From NCBI RefSeq assembly GCF_004331265.1, contig NZ_SJOO01000003.1, forward strand, positions 248,001 through 312,000: 64,000 bases of DNA, given 5' to 3'. The notes under the pieces were generated by a model. The model saw only the letters and a list, made by a program, of their open reading frames with translations, was not told the DNA's origin and did no database searches. The translations under genes and the position numbers were made by a program. Source of the stretch: Enterobacter wuhouensis (GTDB lineage Bacteria; Pseudomonadota; Gammaproteobacteria; Enterobacterales; Enterobacteriaceae). Position 1 is the stretch's first letter. Each line of letters starts with the position of its first letter. Below, in pieces: positions 1 through 7,452 of the stretch.

Positions 1-422
1 AGGTGCCTAAGTCCTCCTGGCCACCTGTCGGGCAGCGCTGCTGGATCTGGCCTGCCAGTGGTAAAGTGGTCGCGCCGTACTCCCTCTCTGAGGGGGGCAA
101 TAAAGGCATTGATATCTCAGCCGCGCGCGGAACGCCGGTCTATGCTTCTGGTGCCGGCAAGGTGGTCTACGTGGGTAATCAGCTTCGCGGCTACGGCAAC
201 CTCATCATGATAAAGCACGGTGAAGACTACATTACGGCCTACGCCCACAACGACACGATGATGGTCAATAACGGGCAGAACGTGAAGGCGGGGCAGAAGA
301 TTGCGACCATGGGCAGCACCGGCACGGACTCGGTGAAGCTGCATTTCCAGATCCGTTATAAAGCGACGGCCATCGATCCGCAGCGCTATCTCCCGGCGCA
401 GGGCAGCAAACCGAAGTGCTAA
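1..422 (+). CDS. actS: ActS (YgeR), LytM-type amidase activator, C-terminal part
   Basis: The reading frame is open at the window edge, so only about the last 140 residues are visible. They form an M23/LytM fold ([20 protein letters not shown] ... [18 protein letters not shown]). The zinc ligands of active LytM enzymes are missing: the HxxxD motif reads NKGID and the HxH motif reads KLH. This is the degenerate LytM type found in EnvC, NlpD and ActS. ActS is a lipoprotein that activates cell-wall amidases, mainly AmiC, rather than cutting peptidoglycan itself. The LysM domain and lipobox expected upstream lie outside the window. Its place directly before tRNA-Gly(CCC) matches E. coli ygeR-glyU. 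The family and role are confident from motif plus synteny. Confidence 0.88.
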   Translation, partial: VPKSSWPPVGQRCWIWPASGKVVAPYSLSEGGNKGIDISAARGTPVYASGAGKVVYVGNQLRGYGNLIMIKHGEDYITAYAHNDTMMVNNGQNVKAGQKIATMGSTGTDSVKLHFQIRYKATAIDPQRYLPAQGSKPKC

Positions 423-502
423 GTGATTATTTAATCGCCACTTAGTGGTAAAGAGGCTTGTATGGAGATGCGTAAGGTCTATAATGCCTTACGCACCTCA
501 AA

Positions 503-576
503 GCGGGCGTAGTTCAATGGTAGAACGAGAGCTTCCCAAGCTCTATACGAGGGTTCGATTCCCTTCGCCCGCTCCA
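503..576 (+). tRNA. glyU: tRNA-Gly (anticodon CCC)
   Basis: A 74-nt cloverleaf begins GCGGGCGTAGTTC and ends with the encoded CCA at 574-576. The acceptor stem pairs GCGGGCG with CGCCCGC. The anticodon stem AGAGC/GCTCT encloses loop TTCCCAA, giving anticodon CCC, and the T arm reads GGGTTCGATTCCC. It corresponds to E. coli glyU, a known site of genomic-island insertion (ETT2), and the accessory block here starts right after it. Confidence 0.97.
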
Positions 577-646
577 GTTTCAAGTCTACTACACTCATTT
601 TTCCCAGAATAAATCAGCAGTCTCAGCATTCCACAACGAGATAACT

Positions 647-1177
647 ATGTTACTGATCTTTGGCGGTCTGCCCGGCACCGGGAAATCAACCATTGCTCGC
701 CTGCTTGCCGCAAGGCTGGATGCAGTCTGGTTACGCATTGATTCGATTGAGCAGGCGCTGATTCGCGCCAAAACCGTCACTACGCAGGATATGGGGCCCG
801 CCGGCTATCTGGTGGCATACTCCCTAGCCGAGGATAACCTCAGGCTGGGTAACCTGGTGATTGCTGATTCGGTCAATCCCATTGCCATTACCCGCCAGGC
901 CTGGAGAGAGGTCGCGACCGTGAATGCCGTGCCTTTTCTGGAGATAGAATTTACCTGCTCCGACCAAACCCAGCATCGATATCGCGTTGAAAACCGCACT
1001 GCGGATATTAGCGGCCATATTTTGCCGGACTGGCAAAAGGTGATTACCCGTGAATACGAACCCTGGCGTTCTGCTAGCCTGACTCTGGACACTTCCATGC
1101 TGACCGCCGAAGAGGCGGTAGAGCGGATCCTGCAGCATATGAAGTCGCGCGGTTTCTGCACGCCGGTAAGTTCATAG
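647..1177 (+). CDS. AAA-type small-molecule kinase of unknown substrate
   Basis: The 176-residue protein starts MLLIFGGLPGTGKST, a Walker A motif at residues 7-15. An Asp-containing strand follows (VWLRIDSIEQAL, about 29-40), as in gluconokinase/chloramphenicol-phosphotransferase-like P-loop kinases (AAA_33). The LVIADSVNPI segment around 73-82 resembles the second acidic strand of this group. No partner gene shows the substrate; it stands alone between tRNA-Gly and the SorC regulator, on the same strand as both. No membrane segment or signal is seen. The family is fairly sure and the substrate is unknown. Confidence 0.75.
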   Translation: MLLIFGGLPGTGKSTIARLLAARLDAVWLRIDSIEQALIRAKTVTTQDMGPAGYLVAYSLAEDNLRLGNLVIADSVNPIAITRQAWREVATVNAVPFLEIEFTCSDQTQHRYRVENRTADISGHILPDWQKVITREYEPWRSASLTLDTSMLTAEEAVERILQHMKSRGFCTPVSS

Positions 1178-1212
1178 AGTAAGCCGGGTAACGGATGGAG
1201 TGAACATTACGT

Positions 1213-1293
1213 TGCAAAACGTGGTTGGTTTTTCAGATTATCTTTCTCAACCATTTCCACCCTTTATAATTTACCCTGCCAGGACGTTTTGCA
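1213..1293 (+). promoter_or_regulatory. Putative promoter and looping operator pair of the SorC gene
   Basis: TGCAAAACGT at 1213-1222 is repeated exactly in inverted orientation as ACGTTTTGCA at 1284-1293. A perfect -10 hexamer TATAAT lies between them at 1265-1270; the -35 is poor. The downstream arm is part of a smaller palindrome, GTTTTG-catca-CAAAAC (1286-1302). The arrangement suggests autoregulation by the downstream SorC protein, perhaps by looping. Regulator assignment is inference. Confidence 0.45.
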
Positions 1294-1423
1294 TCACAAA
1301 ACACAAAATTCCGCCAGGGTCCCGTATCTGATGAGCGATTAAAAGTGTACTCTTTTGAGTATGGCATCTGAGCATACCGCTCAAATGACTTGTGATGCCT
1401 CTCGTTATATATGGATAACCGCT

Positions 1424-2389
1424 ATGCCAAAAGAGAACAAAAATCCAAAGCTGCGCAACTACGATCCCCGTTTTATCTACTCTCTTGTTGTTAAGCGTTA
1501 TTTCTCTGAAATGAAGACGAAAATAGAAATCGCCGAGGAGCTCGGTCTGTCTCGCTTCAAAGTTGCACGCCTGATTGATGAAGCCATTGCGCAAGAGTAT
1601 GTAAAATTTACCTTCCCTAAACAGCAGGCTCTGGACGAGGAAATAGCGCAAAATCTCTGCAAAAAATACGGATTGCAGGATGCCGTTGTGCTCTCCGTTT
1701 CCGAGTCCTGGTCTTCCCAGGAACAGCTAAACGTCAAGCTGGGAGGGATAACGGCGACCTACCTGAGTGAGATCCTCAAAGAGGGTATGAAATTTGGTCT
1801 CGCCTGGGGGCGGGTTCTTTCAAGTACTGTGAGTCAACTGACGACATTACCCGTGCTGGATGTGGTTCAGCTTTCTGGCGTTCATCCAGGCATTGAATTT
1901 AGTCAGGGGCCGATTGATTTAATTCACAAAGTCGCTGCCATTTCCCACGGAAGAGCGCACCCGATGTATGTACCCATGTGGGTGGATGACGAAAGTTTAG
2001 CCCAGAAACTCGCAGAGGATCAGGCTGTTCAGGATACGCAAAAGTTTTACTCAAATATGGATGTCGTTATTACGGGCATTGGGGCCTGGAAAACCGGCTC
2101 TTCCAGTTTATGCGATATATTCCCTGAAGCGTGGCGTGAGACTTTACTTAGTCAGGACATTACTGCTGATGTATGCGTAACACTGGTAAATAGCAAAGGG
2201 GAAATACTGGATAGCCCGCTGAACCGCCTGGGGTTCGGCATTACGACAGAACAATTGCGGGCCACAAAGAAACTGATTGGGGTTGCTGGGGGGGACGAAA
2301 AATATGAAGGTATAGTTGCCTCTCTCAAATCAGGTCTTCTGAATGTGCTGATTACTGATTTTGATACGGCTATAAAACTTCTGGATTAA
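1424..2389 (+). CDS. SorC-family sugar-binding transcriptional regulator
   Basis: An N-terminal helix-turn-helix (KIEIAEELGLSRFKVARLID, about residues 34-53) is followed by a SorC-type effector domain with GLAWGRVLSSTV and the late GVAGGDEKYEGIVASLKSG motif. SorC proteins are tetrameric regulators that sense sugar phosphates or phosphorylated polyols and act as activators or repressors. The ATG at 1424 (MPKENKNP) is chosen because the frame upstream (to TTG 1355) adds 23 residues without family character; length is then 321 residues, normal for the family. It converges on the PTS operon 2491-5174, sharing a terminator, and probably controls one or both nearby PTS clusters. Confidence 0.85.
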   Translation: MPKENKNPKLRNYDPRFIYSLVVKRYFSEMKTKIEIAEELGLSRFKVARLIDEAIAQEYVKFTFPKQQALDEEIAQNLCKKYGLQDAVVLSVSESWSSQEQLNVKLGGITATYLSEILKEGMKFGLAWGRVLSSTVSQLTTLPVLDVVQLSGVHPGIEFSQGPIDLIHKVAAISHGRAHPMYVPMWVDDESLAQKLAEDQAVQDTQKFYSNMDVVITGIGAWKTGSSSLCDIFPEAWRETLLSQDITADVCVTLVNSKGEILDSPLNRLGFGITTEQLRATKKLIGVAGGDEKYEGIVASLKSGLLNVLITDFDTAIKLLD

Positions 2390-2454
2390 TGGTCACATTG
2401 AATTCATTTTGCGCCGCATTGTGTTTCATATATGCACTGCTTACTTTCTGATTT

Positions 2455-2485
2455 GAAAAAGGCAGATAAGTGATATCTGCCTTTT
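2455..2485. terminator. Bidirectional rho-independent terminator
   Basis: GGCAGATA (2461-2468), loop AGTGA, TATCTGCC (2474-2481). It is flanked by AAAAA on the left and TTTT on the right, so it can end both the SorC gene (+) and the PTS operon (-). Confidence 0.9.
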
Positions 2486-2490
2486 GTTTA

Positions 2491-2952
2491 TCAGGATGCT
2501 ACAAGCATCTCTTCAACATATTTCCCGACTTCGTGCGTTTTAAGGTTACGGCACGACTCGATGAACGAAATATCCTGGAAGAGCGTAAAGAGGCGGCGCA
2601 GCACAGACATATGCTGATCGCTGGTGGCGAAGGCGAGATTAAACATAATGCCGCATTCCACTGTGAGGTCAGCATCTTCCATCTGACCAAACACGACTCC
2701 TTTATCAAAACGCACAATGCTTATGCTATTGGTTTTTACCAGCGTATAGTCTGCATGCGGGATGGCAATGCCCTGACCGTTCGCCATTAATAAACCAGTT
2801 GGATAAGTCTTCTCACGCTCCAGGCAGGCCTGAATATACTCGGGAGTGATATAGCCTTTTTCCAACAGCTTCTGGCCTGCAAACTCAATTGCTGCATGCC
2901 AGTCAGCGATCGTACCCTCGACGTCATTTACCAGAATCTCAAGTTTCATCAT
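2491..2952 (-). CDS. PTS galactitol-type EIIA component (cluster 1)
   Basis: This 153-residue cytoplasmic PTS EIIA domain is of the fructose/mannitol fold used by galactitol systems (GatA). The active histidine lies in GIAIPHADYTLV (about residues 60-71), the usual IPHxD context, and the preceding YPTGL segment is typical. It takes phosphate from HPr and passes it to the EIIB cysteine. Its ATG overlaps the EIIB stop by 4 bp (ATGA), and AGGAGA sits a few bases upstream. It is the last gene of the minus-strand operon RpiB-like/IIC/IIB/IIA. Confidence 0.9.
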   Translation of the reverse strand: MMKLEILVNDVEGTIADWHAAIEFAGQKLLEKGYITPEYIQACLEREKTYPTGLLMANGQGIAIPHADYTLVKTNSISIVRFDKGVVFGQMEDADLTVECGIMFNLAFATSDQHMSVLRRLFTLFQDISFIESCRNLKTHEVGKYVEEMLVAS

Positions 2953-3242
2953 TTCTCCTGGCTAAGCATTTCTTCTTTAACAGCATCAAAAATCTCATCT
3001 TCGCCCAGACCCGTTAACAGGCCCGCCCCCACAATCACACGAGTAGTGATGCCTGGGTTATCCAGCTTGGTTGAAGAAACAATCAGGTCATAGCTGTTAA
3101 ACGTGTCCGTGGTGCAGGCCATTAAAGAGGATTTATCTACCTGCGCTTCGATGTTCTGTTCTTTCAGGTAATCCTGCAGGACAGAAACCATAATGGAAGA
3201 GGAGGCAATACCGTTTCCGCATACAACTAAAATTTTTTTCAT
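2949..3242 (-). CDS. PTS galactitol-type EIIB component (cluster 1)
   Basis: The 97-residue EIIB domain begins MKKILVVCGNGIASSSIM; the cysteine at residue 8 in the P-loop-like CGNGIASSS is the phosphorylation site. This is the GatB-like EIIB fold. The gene lies 21 bp after the IIC stop and overlaps IIA by 4 bp, so IIC, IIB and IIA are translated as one unit. The substrate cannot be read from EIIB. Confidence 0.92.
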   Translation of the reverse strand: MKKILVVCGNGIASSSIMVSVLQDYLKEQNIEAQVDKSSLMACTTDTFNSYDLIVSSTKLDNPGITTRVIVGAGLLTGLGEDEIFDAVKEEMLSQEK

Positions 3243-3263
3243 TTTTAATTACCTTCTGAAGTT

Positions 3264-4634
3264 TTAAGCCGTTTTTTCTGCCTCAGTTTTCAACTGGCGG
3301 CGCGCTTTCTGTTTGAGTAAATAGCCTACGGACAACAGCAACACAGCGGCGAGAGCATAGCCTGCGATGCCAACGTGGCTGAGTCCAGCAAAGAGACCGG
3401 TGAAAGGGTTAGCTGACGGGTTAAGCGATGAGTACATCACGCTGGCATCGGGATTGGTGCCGAACTTCTGGAACACTTCATTTGTTGCCGGAGCCATCCA
3501 GGAAGCGATGTATAAGCCGCCGCCAAACAGGATGATGGAGGTCACCCAGGTACGAATTATGTTGCCATTAAAAACAGGTACCATACACGCAATAAAGAAT
3601 ACGAACTGCGAGAGGTCCCCCAGAGGCATCACTCGGTTGCCGGGAAGGACAACGGCGAGGATAACAATGACCGGAATCAGTAGCAGTGCAGGTGCGATAA
3701 CTGAAGGATGACCAACAATCAGCGCGGTATCCATCCCGACAGTGATCTCACGATCCGGGAAACGTTTAACCAGTTTCTTACGTGCCACGTTGGACAGTGG
3801 TACCAGACCTTCCATCATGATTGAGGTCATGCGCGGCAGCAGGAGCATCACGGCGGCAAGGTACATACCCAGCTGCAGGCTGGCGATAATGGTGTGATAC
3901 GGAGATTCCCAACCATAACCACAGAAGCCAAGAAGAATGCCAATAATGAAACCAACCATGGTCGGATCGCCAAGGATACCAAAGCGTTTCTGAATGCTTT
4001 CCGCCGTGACGTTCAGGTTACGGAATCCAGGAATACGATCGTAAATCCAGTTAAACGGATAAGCGAACAGCAAATAGGTATTTGCAACCGGGTGAGAGAT
4101 GGCAACGCCTTTTGGCAGGTTGAAGAATTTCTCGTTGTTTTTGGCACCGAGGTCAGCCGCGATAAGCGCCCAGACATGGAACAAGGCAGCCGTAAGAACG
4201 CCGTAAAGGAAGCTGCCGGAGTAAGCGCCAACAATGGCACCCATCGAGGCATTCTGATGAAGGTTAAACACGTCAACGTTTACGCAGTCCGTCAGACGGG
4301 CCACCAGCATGGCAATATTCACCGCGACGCACAGAGGGATAATAATCGCCCCCATGCTTGAGCCAAAACCCATGACGGCGGTGGCTGCGCCGCCAACGTC
4401 AATGGCGCTCAGTGAGGAACCGGTGGCCTCAGCAAGCCCCGTCACCGCCGGCTGCATTTTTTCAAGCATCAGCTTGATGGTCATGGTTAATGCAATAAAA
4501 CCAATGCCGACTTTAATGGCTGATGAAATACACTCCGACAGGGGGCGCCCCAGAAGTTTCATCAGTATAAGGAAGATGACCGGTATAAAAATAAAGTTAC
4601 CCAGGTCATTGATAAACTGTGTGATCAGTTCCAT
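3264..4634 (-). CDS. PTS galactitol-type EIIC permease (cluster 1)
   Basis: The 456-residue inner-membrane permease of the EIIC-GAT family has about ten hydrophobic segments. Family signatures include NVDVFNLHQNASMGA in the first third and NGNIIRTWVTSI near residue 360. It carries the sugar or polyol across the membrane during phosphorylation by EIIB. E. coli GatC is 451 residues, so it is full length. It starts 3 bp after the RpiB-like gene. Galactitol itself is not proven: the gat aldolase and dehydrogenase genes are not here. Confidence 0.88.
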   Translation of the reverse strand: MELITQFINDLGNFIFIPVIFLILMKLLGRPLSECISSAIKVGIGFIALTMTIKLMLEKMQPAVTGLAEATGSSLSAIDVGGAATAVMGFGSSMGAIIIPLCVAVNIAMLVARLTDCVNVDVFNLHQNASMGAIVGAYSGSFLYGVLTAALFHVWALIAADLGAKNNEKFFNLPKGVAISHPVANTYLLFAYPFNWIYDRIPGFRNLNVTAESIQKRFGILGDPTMVGFIIGILLGFCGYGWESPYHTIIASLQLGMYLAAVMLLLPRMTSIMMEGLVPLSNVARKKLVKRFPDREITVGMDTALIVGHPSVIAPALLLIPVIVILAVVLPGNRVMPLGDLSQFVFFIACMVPVFNGNIIRTWVTSIILFGGGLYIASWMAPATNEVFQKFGTNPDASVMYSSLNPSANPFTGLFAGLSHVGIAGYALAAVLLLSVGYLLKQKARRQLKTEAEKTA

Positions 4635-4637
4635 TTA

Positions 4638-5174
4638 TTAGCCCTCAGATTTCTCATCATCTGGTCTGAAACCCATATTCCATCGAACATCTTCAGGTTT
4701 CGTCAGCAATGCGTTGTCACTGCGTTCTGCTTCCAGTAGATTCTTTTTGGAATTTTCCCTTGCAGTGGCAAAGTCGAACGCGTTGTCATACCAGGCATCA
4801 ACGATCATTTTTGTGTATTCAAGATCATTCACTCTGCAGCCAAGCCCAATCACCTGCGCATTGTTACTGAGTCTTGCTCGCCTGGCCGAGTACGGGTTGG
4901 TGACGGCAACAGCACGAATCCCCCAGTGCTTATTTATCTGGCAAGTAAAGCCAATTCCGGTTCCGCAAATGTAGATACCAAGGCGGCATTCGTCCCGCTG
5001 AATAACACCTGCCATTTCATCCGCAAGACGAGCGAAGTTGTTGAAACCGTCTTCTTTTCGTTTAACGGGATCGTACACGACCTCGGCATTTTTCTCTTCT
5101 TCGAGGTATTTTTTAATCTCCTCCTTACGATCAAATCCCACATCATCACATGCGATTGCAATTTTCGTTTTCAT
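4638..5174 (-). CDS. RpiB/LacA/LacB-family sugar-phosphate isomerase, divergent active site
   Basis: The 178-residue protein keeps the RpiB scaffold: IAIACDDVGF at the N terminus, YICGTGIGFTCQINKHWGIRAV around residues 68-89, and NPYSARRARLSNNAQVIGLG. The catalytic-type Cys in CGTGIG is present. By eye against E. coli RpiB, His10 is replaced by Asp (CDDVGF), the His of YPHYA is lost (NNFAR), and the ring-opening His99 is replaced by Ser. It is also longer than RpiB or LacA (near 150 residues) and close to LacB. It leads the minus-strand PTS operon, so it probably isomerises the phosphorylated product of that PTS. Pentose, tetrulose or galactose phosphates are all possible. Confidence 0.8.
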   Translation of the reverse strand: MKTKIAIACDDVGFDRKEEIKKYLEEEKNAEVVYDPVKRKEDGFNNFARLADEMAGVIQRDECRLGIYICGTGIGFTCQINKHWGIRAVAVTNPYSARRARLSNNAQVIGLGCRVNDLEYTKMIVDAWYDNAFDFATARENSKKNLLEAERSDNALLTKPEDVRWNMGFRPDDEKSEG

Positions 5175-5294
5175 CTCATCTAACCTGTCATAAAGAACTT
5201 AAGCCAAGTATGCGGTTGGTAAATATTGGTTGTCAACTGAGATATAAATCACAAAATTTATAACATATTGATTTAATTGAATTTAAAAATCAAC

Positions 5295-5482
5295 AAAAAC
5301 AAACAAAGGCTAATTTTAACCAATGCTTCAGTGTTGCTCAGGAAAATGGGATTTACAGATTGTAGCGTTGAAAATTGATGGGTTTTAATTAATTTATTGT
5401 TTTTTATTAAAGCCTTACTGTCGTTCTCAGAAACGACGGTTCCCAGACCCAGTGCTATTTTTCCTCCCCTTGTGTTTGTTTT
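5295..5482. promoter_or_regulatory. Inverted DeoR-type operator pair in the divergent intergenic region
   Basis: The 372-bp gap 5175-5546 separates the minus-strand PTS operon from the plus-strand DeoR gene and is AT-rich. AAAAACAAACAAAGG (5295-5309) and the near inverse CCTTGTGTTTGTTTT (5468-5482) lie about 160 bp apart. The CTTTG-TTTG-TTTT pattern resembles operators of DeoR-family sugar regulators such as AgaR. They are placed to control both divergent promoters. Binding is inferred. Confidence 0.45.
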
Positions 5483-5497
5483 AGTTTGCATCTTCTG

Positions 5498-5506
5498 TGC
5501 TATGAT
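5498..5506 (+). promoter_or_regulatory. Extended -10 promoter of the DeoR gene
   Basis: TGCTATGAT (TGn plus TATGAT) lies 41 bp before the DeoR ATG. There is no good -35, as usual for an extended -10 promoter. It is just downstream of the operator-like repeat at 5468-5482, consistent with autorepression. Confidence 0.5.
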
Positions 5507-5546
5507 TCGCTTCATTGCATTGAGCTGAAAGGTTATAGGGGGAAGG

Positions 5547-6302
5547 ATGTACCTGGTTGAAGAAAGGAGAAAATTGATCCTGGAAGAGATTATTTCGGCG
5601 GGTACCGTGTACGTGAGCGACTTGGCCAAAAAGTATGAAGTCACTTATGAAACCATCCGCAAAGATCTCACTTATCTTGAAAAAAAAGGGCTGCTGGTTA
5701 AAAGCCATGGAGGGGCAACCTTAAAGCAGGGGGCTGTCGAGCATCCTTTCCAGGTCAGGGAAAAAGAAAACAGTACCTTCAAACAAGCTATAGCCAGGAA
5801 AGCGCTGGACTTTATTCCCCCCAATAGCTCAATGATCATTGGTACAGGGAGCTCTAACTATGAACTGGCCAATCTGTTGTGCATGAAATCTGGCTTTAAA
5901 ATTTTTACCGATTCTCTCCCGGTGGCCAGCATGCTGATCGAGTCAGATAACCAGGTCTTTCTGTTCGGCGGAGAACTGAGGAAGAAAAGCTCTTCTGTCT
6001 TTGGCGGGTGGGCTGTGTCAATGATTAATGATATTAACGTCGATCTCTGCTTTATCGGTACCGACGGCTTCAACAATATGACGGGCCCGTCCACTCCATC
6101 CTCTTCGGATGCCTTTCTTGATCGAACGATCATTGCCCATTCCGAGAAGAAATATATCTTAGGCGATTACACTAAGTTCCAGCGAAGCAGCTTGTTTAAG
6201 ATCTGCGACTGGTCTGAGATTACCGCGCTGATCACTAATGATATTGCTGATAAAGACGGTATTGCCGAGGTTGCGAAGCATACGACAGTAATAACCTGCT
6301 GA
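5547..6302 (+). CDS. DeoR-family transcriptional regulator
   Basis: The 251-residue repressor has the classic DeoR N terminus (RRKLILEEIISAGTVYVSDL with helix-turn-helix YEVTYETIRKDLTYLEKKG, about residues 7-50). The C-terminal sugar-phosphate sensing domain shows SMIIGTGSSNYELANLL and DLCFIGTDGF. DeoR proteins respond to phosphorylated sugars. The gene is divergent from PTS cluster 1 and codirectional with PTS cluster 2, 358 bp before it, so it may control either or both. The start ATG has AGGGGGAAGG directly upstream. Confidence 0.88.
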   Translation: MYLVEERRKLILEEIISAGTVYVSDLAKKYEVTYETIRKDLTYLEKKGLLVKSHGGATLKQGAVEHPFQVREKENSTFKQAIARKALDFIPPNSSMIIGTGSSNYELANLLCMKSGFKIFTDSLPVASMLIESDNQVFLFGGELRKKSSSVFGGWAVSMINDINVDLCFIGTDGFNNMTGPSTPSSSDAFLDRTIIAHSEKKYILGDYTKFQRSSLFKICDWSEITALITNDIADKDGIAEVAKHTTVITC

Positions 6303-6378
6303 TTTTTAATCCAATAACTCCATTAACGGTACATAGCATGTGCCGTTGTCCCGCAGAAACAACATCAACCTGACGCTC

Positions 6379-6396
6379 TGCTCATAAGAGCATTTT
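6379..6396 (+). terminator. Weak terminator-like hairpin after the DeoR gene
   Basis: TGCTC-ataa-GAGCA (6379-6392) followed by TTTT. The five-pair stem is short for a terminator. Its outer sequence GCTC...GAGC is also like the palindromic operators 120 and 245 bp further on, so it could be either. Confidence 0.35.
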
Positions 6397-6500
6397 GCGT
6401 ATCGCTATCTTAAAAGTCTCTCCAGCATAAAGTGAGTTAATGAAATCCGATAAATATCATTAGCTTACATGTTTTCCCCGGATTATCTCTCGCCAATTAA

Positions 6501-6637
6501 TGCTCACATGAGCGCATCTTATTATGCGCTTATGTGATTTATTGTGATCAAGATATAACTTTTGCAAGCTCCCTATTTTAGCAAATCACCGATGTGCTAT
6601 AACTGCTCATGTGATTAGTTAAGTGCTCACATGAGCA
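6501..6637. promoter_or_regulatory. Control region of PTS cluster 2 with repeated 14-bp palindrome
   Basis: TGCTCACATGAGCG (6501-6514) and TGCTCACATGAGCA (6624-6637) are copies of a near-perfect palindrome (TGCTCA-ca-TGAGCA). Related half-sites are GCTTATGTGAT (6530-6540) and TGCTCATGTGAT (6604-6615). A -10-like TATAAC lies at 6598-6603, so the last copy sits between promoter and start codon, a typical repressor position. The candidate binder is the SorC or the DeoR protein encoded next door. The rest of the 358-bp gap 6303-6660 is AT-rich with no ORF. Confidence 0.5.
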
Positions 6638-6660
6638 TTTGATAAGGTGAGGAGAAAAAA

Positions 6661-7110
6661 GTGGGTACAATTTCTATCAGTGTCGCGGATGGGGCGGCAT
6701 ACAAAACGTATGATGAAGTGCTGGAGCACATTCACAAGAAACATCAGGCCGAGGGGATCGTCAAAGAGACTTACCTCCAGGCACTGCGTGAACGTGAAGC
6801 TGATTACCCAACCGGGATTTTACTTGATGGCTATGCTGTCGCCATTCCACATTGCGATAGCCAGCACGCCGTCAGCCCGGCGATATATATCATCCGTTTG
6901 CCAGAAGAAATTGAAGTTAATCAGGCAGATGGCGATGAAAAATTATGGGTTCGCCTGGTTGTCAACCTGGTTGTTACTCAACCTGCAGATCAACTGCAAT
7001 TGTTGAAGGCGCTGTTTAACCATCTTCAGCTAACTGATTTTTACCACCAGATGCTGGAGCTTCCTGCTGAAGAAGCACAGGCATTGTTTATTAACACGAT
7101 AATTAAATAA
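6661..7110 (+). CDS. PTS galactitol-type EIIA component (cluster 2)
   Basis: The 149-residue EIIA protein carries the active histidine in VAIPHCDSQHA (about residues 60-70), and the preceding YPTGILLDG segment is the family hallmark. Start is GTG at 6661 with AAGGTGAGGAG upstream. It opens an operon IIA-IIB-IIC-epimerase. It resembles the EIIA of cluster 1 but is not a copy, so the two systems probably handle different substrates. Confidence 0.9.
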   Translation: MGTISISVADGAAYKTYDEVLEHIHKKHQAEGIVKETYLQALREREADYPTGILLDGYAVAIPHCDSQHAVSPAIYIIRLPEEIEVNQADGDEKLWVRLVVNLVVTQPADQLQLLKALFNHLQLTDFYHQMLELPAEEAQALFINTIIK

Positions 7111-7131
7111 CAATTACCCGGAGATTTTACC

Positions 7132-7425
7132 ATGATTACTATCCTCGTAGCCTGCGGAAGCGGTGTAGCAACCTCCACACTAGCCGCTGATGAAGTTAAA
7201 TCGGTTTGTGCTGAATACGGCATTGCCAACGTTAAGATTAATAAATGCAGTATGTCCGAACTGGCCTCTGAAATGCAAAGCGCTGATGTTGTCCTGACAA
7301 CGAATAATTATAAAGGCGATATTGGTAAGCCGCACATGAGTGTCGCAGGTTTTATTACCGGTATTAACGAAGCCGCGTTGCGTCAAAAATTAGGCGAACT
7401 GTTAAGCGAAATTTCCAAAGGCTAA
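7132..7425 (+). CDS. PTS galactitol-type EIIB component (cluster 2)
   Basis: The 97-residue EIIB begins MITILVACGSGVATSTLAAD, with the phosphorylated Cys at residue 8 of the CGSGVATST loop. This is the GatB-like fold. It lies 21 bp after EIIA and 27 bp before EIIC, in one operon. It transfers phosphate from EIIA to the incoming substrate bound at EIIC. Confidence 0.92.
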   Translation: MITILVACGSGVATSTLAADEVKSVCAEYGIANVKINKCSMSELASEMQSADVVLTTNNYKGDIGKPHMSVAGFITGINEAALRQKLGELLSEISKG

Positions 7426-7452
7426 AGTCTGAAAAAGACGGGGGATGGTTAA

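Noticed and set aside
1355..1423. TTG start at 1355 for the SorC regulator
   Set aside because: The extra 23 residues have no family similarity and no ribosome-binding site; the family-like part begins at ATG 1424.
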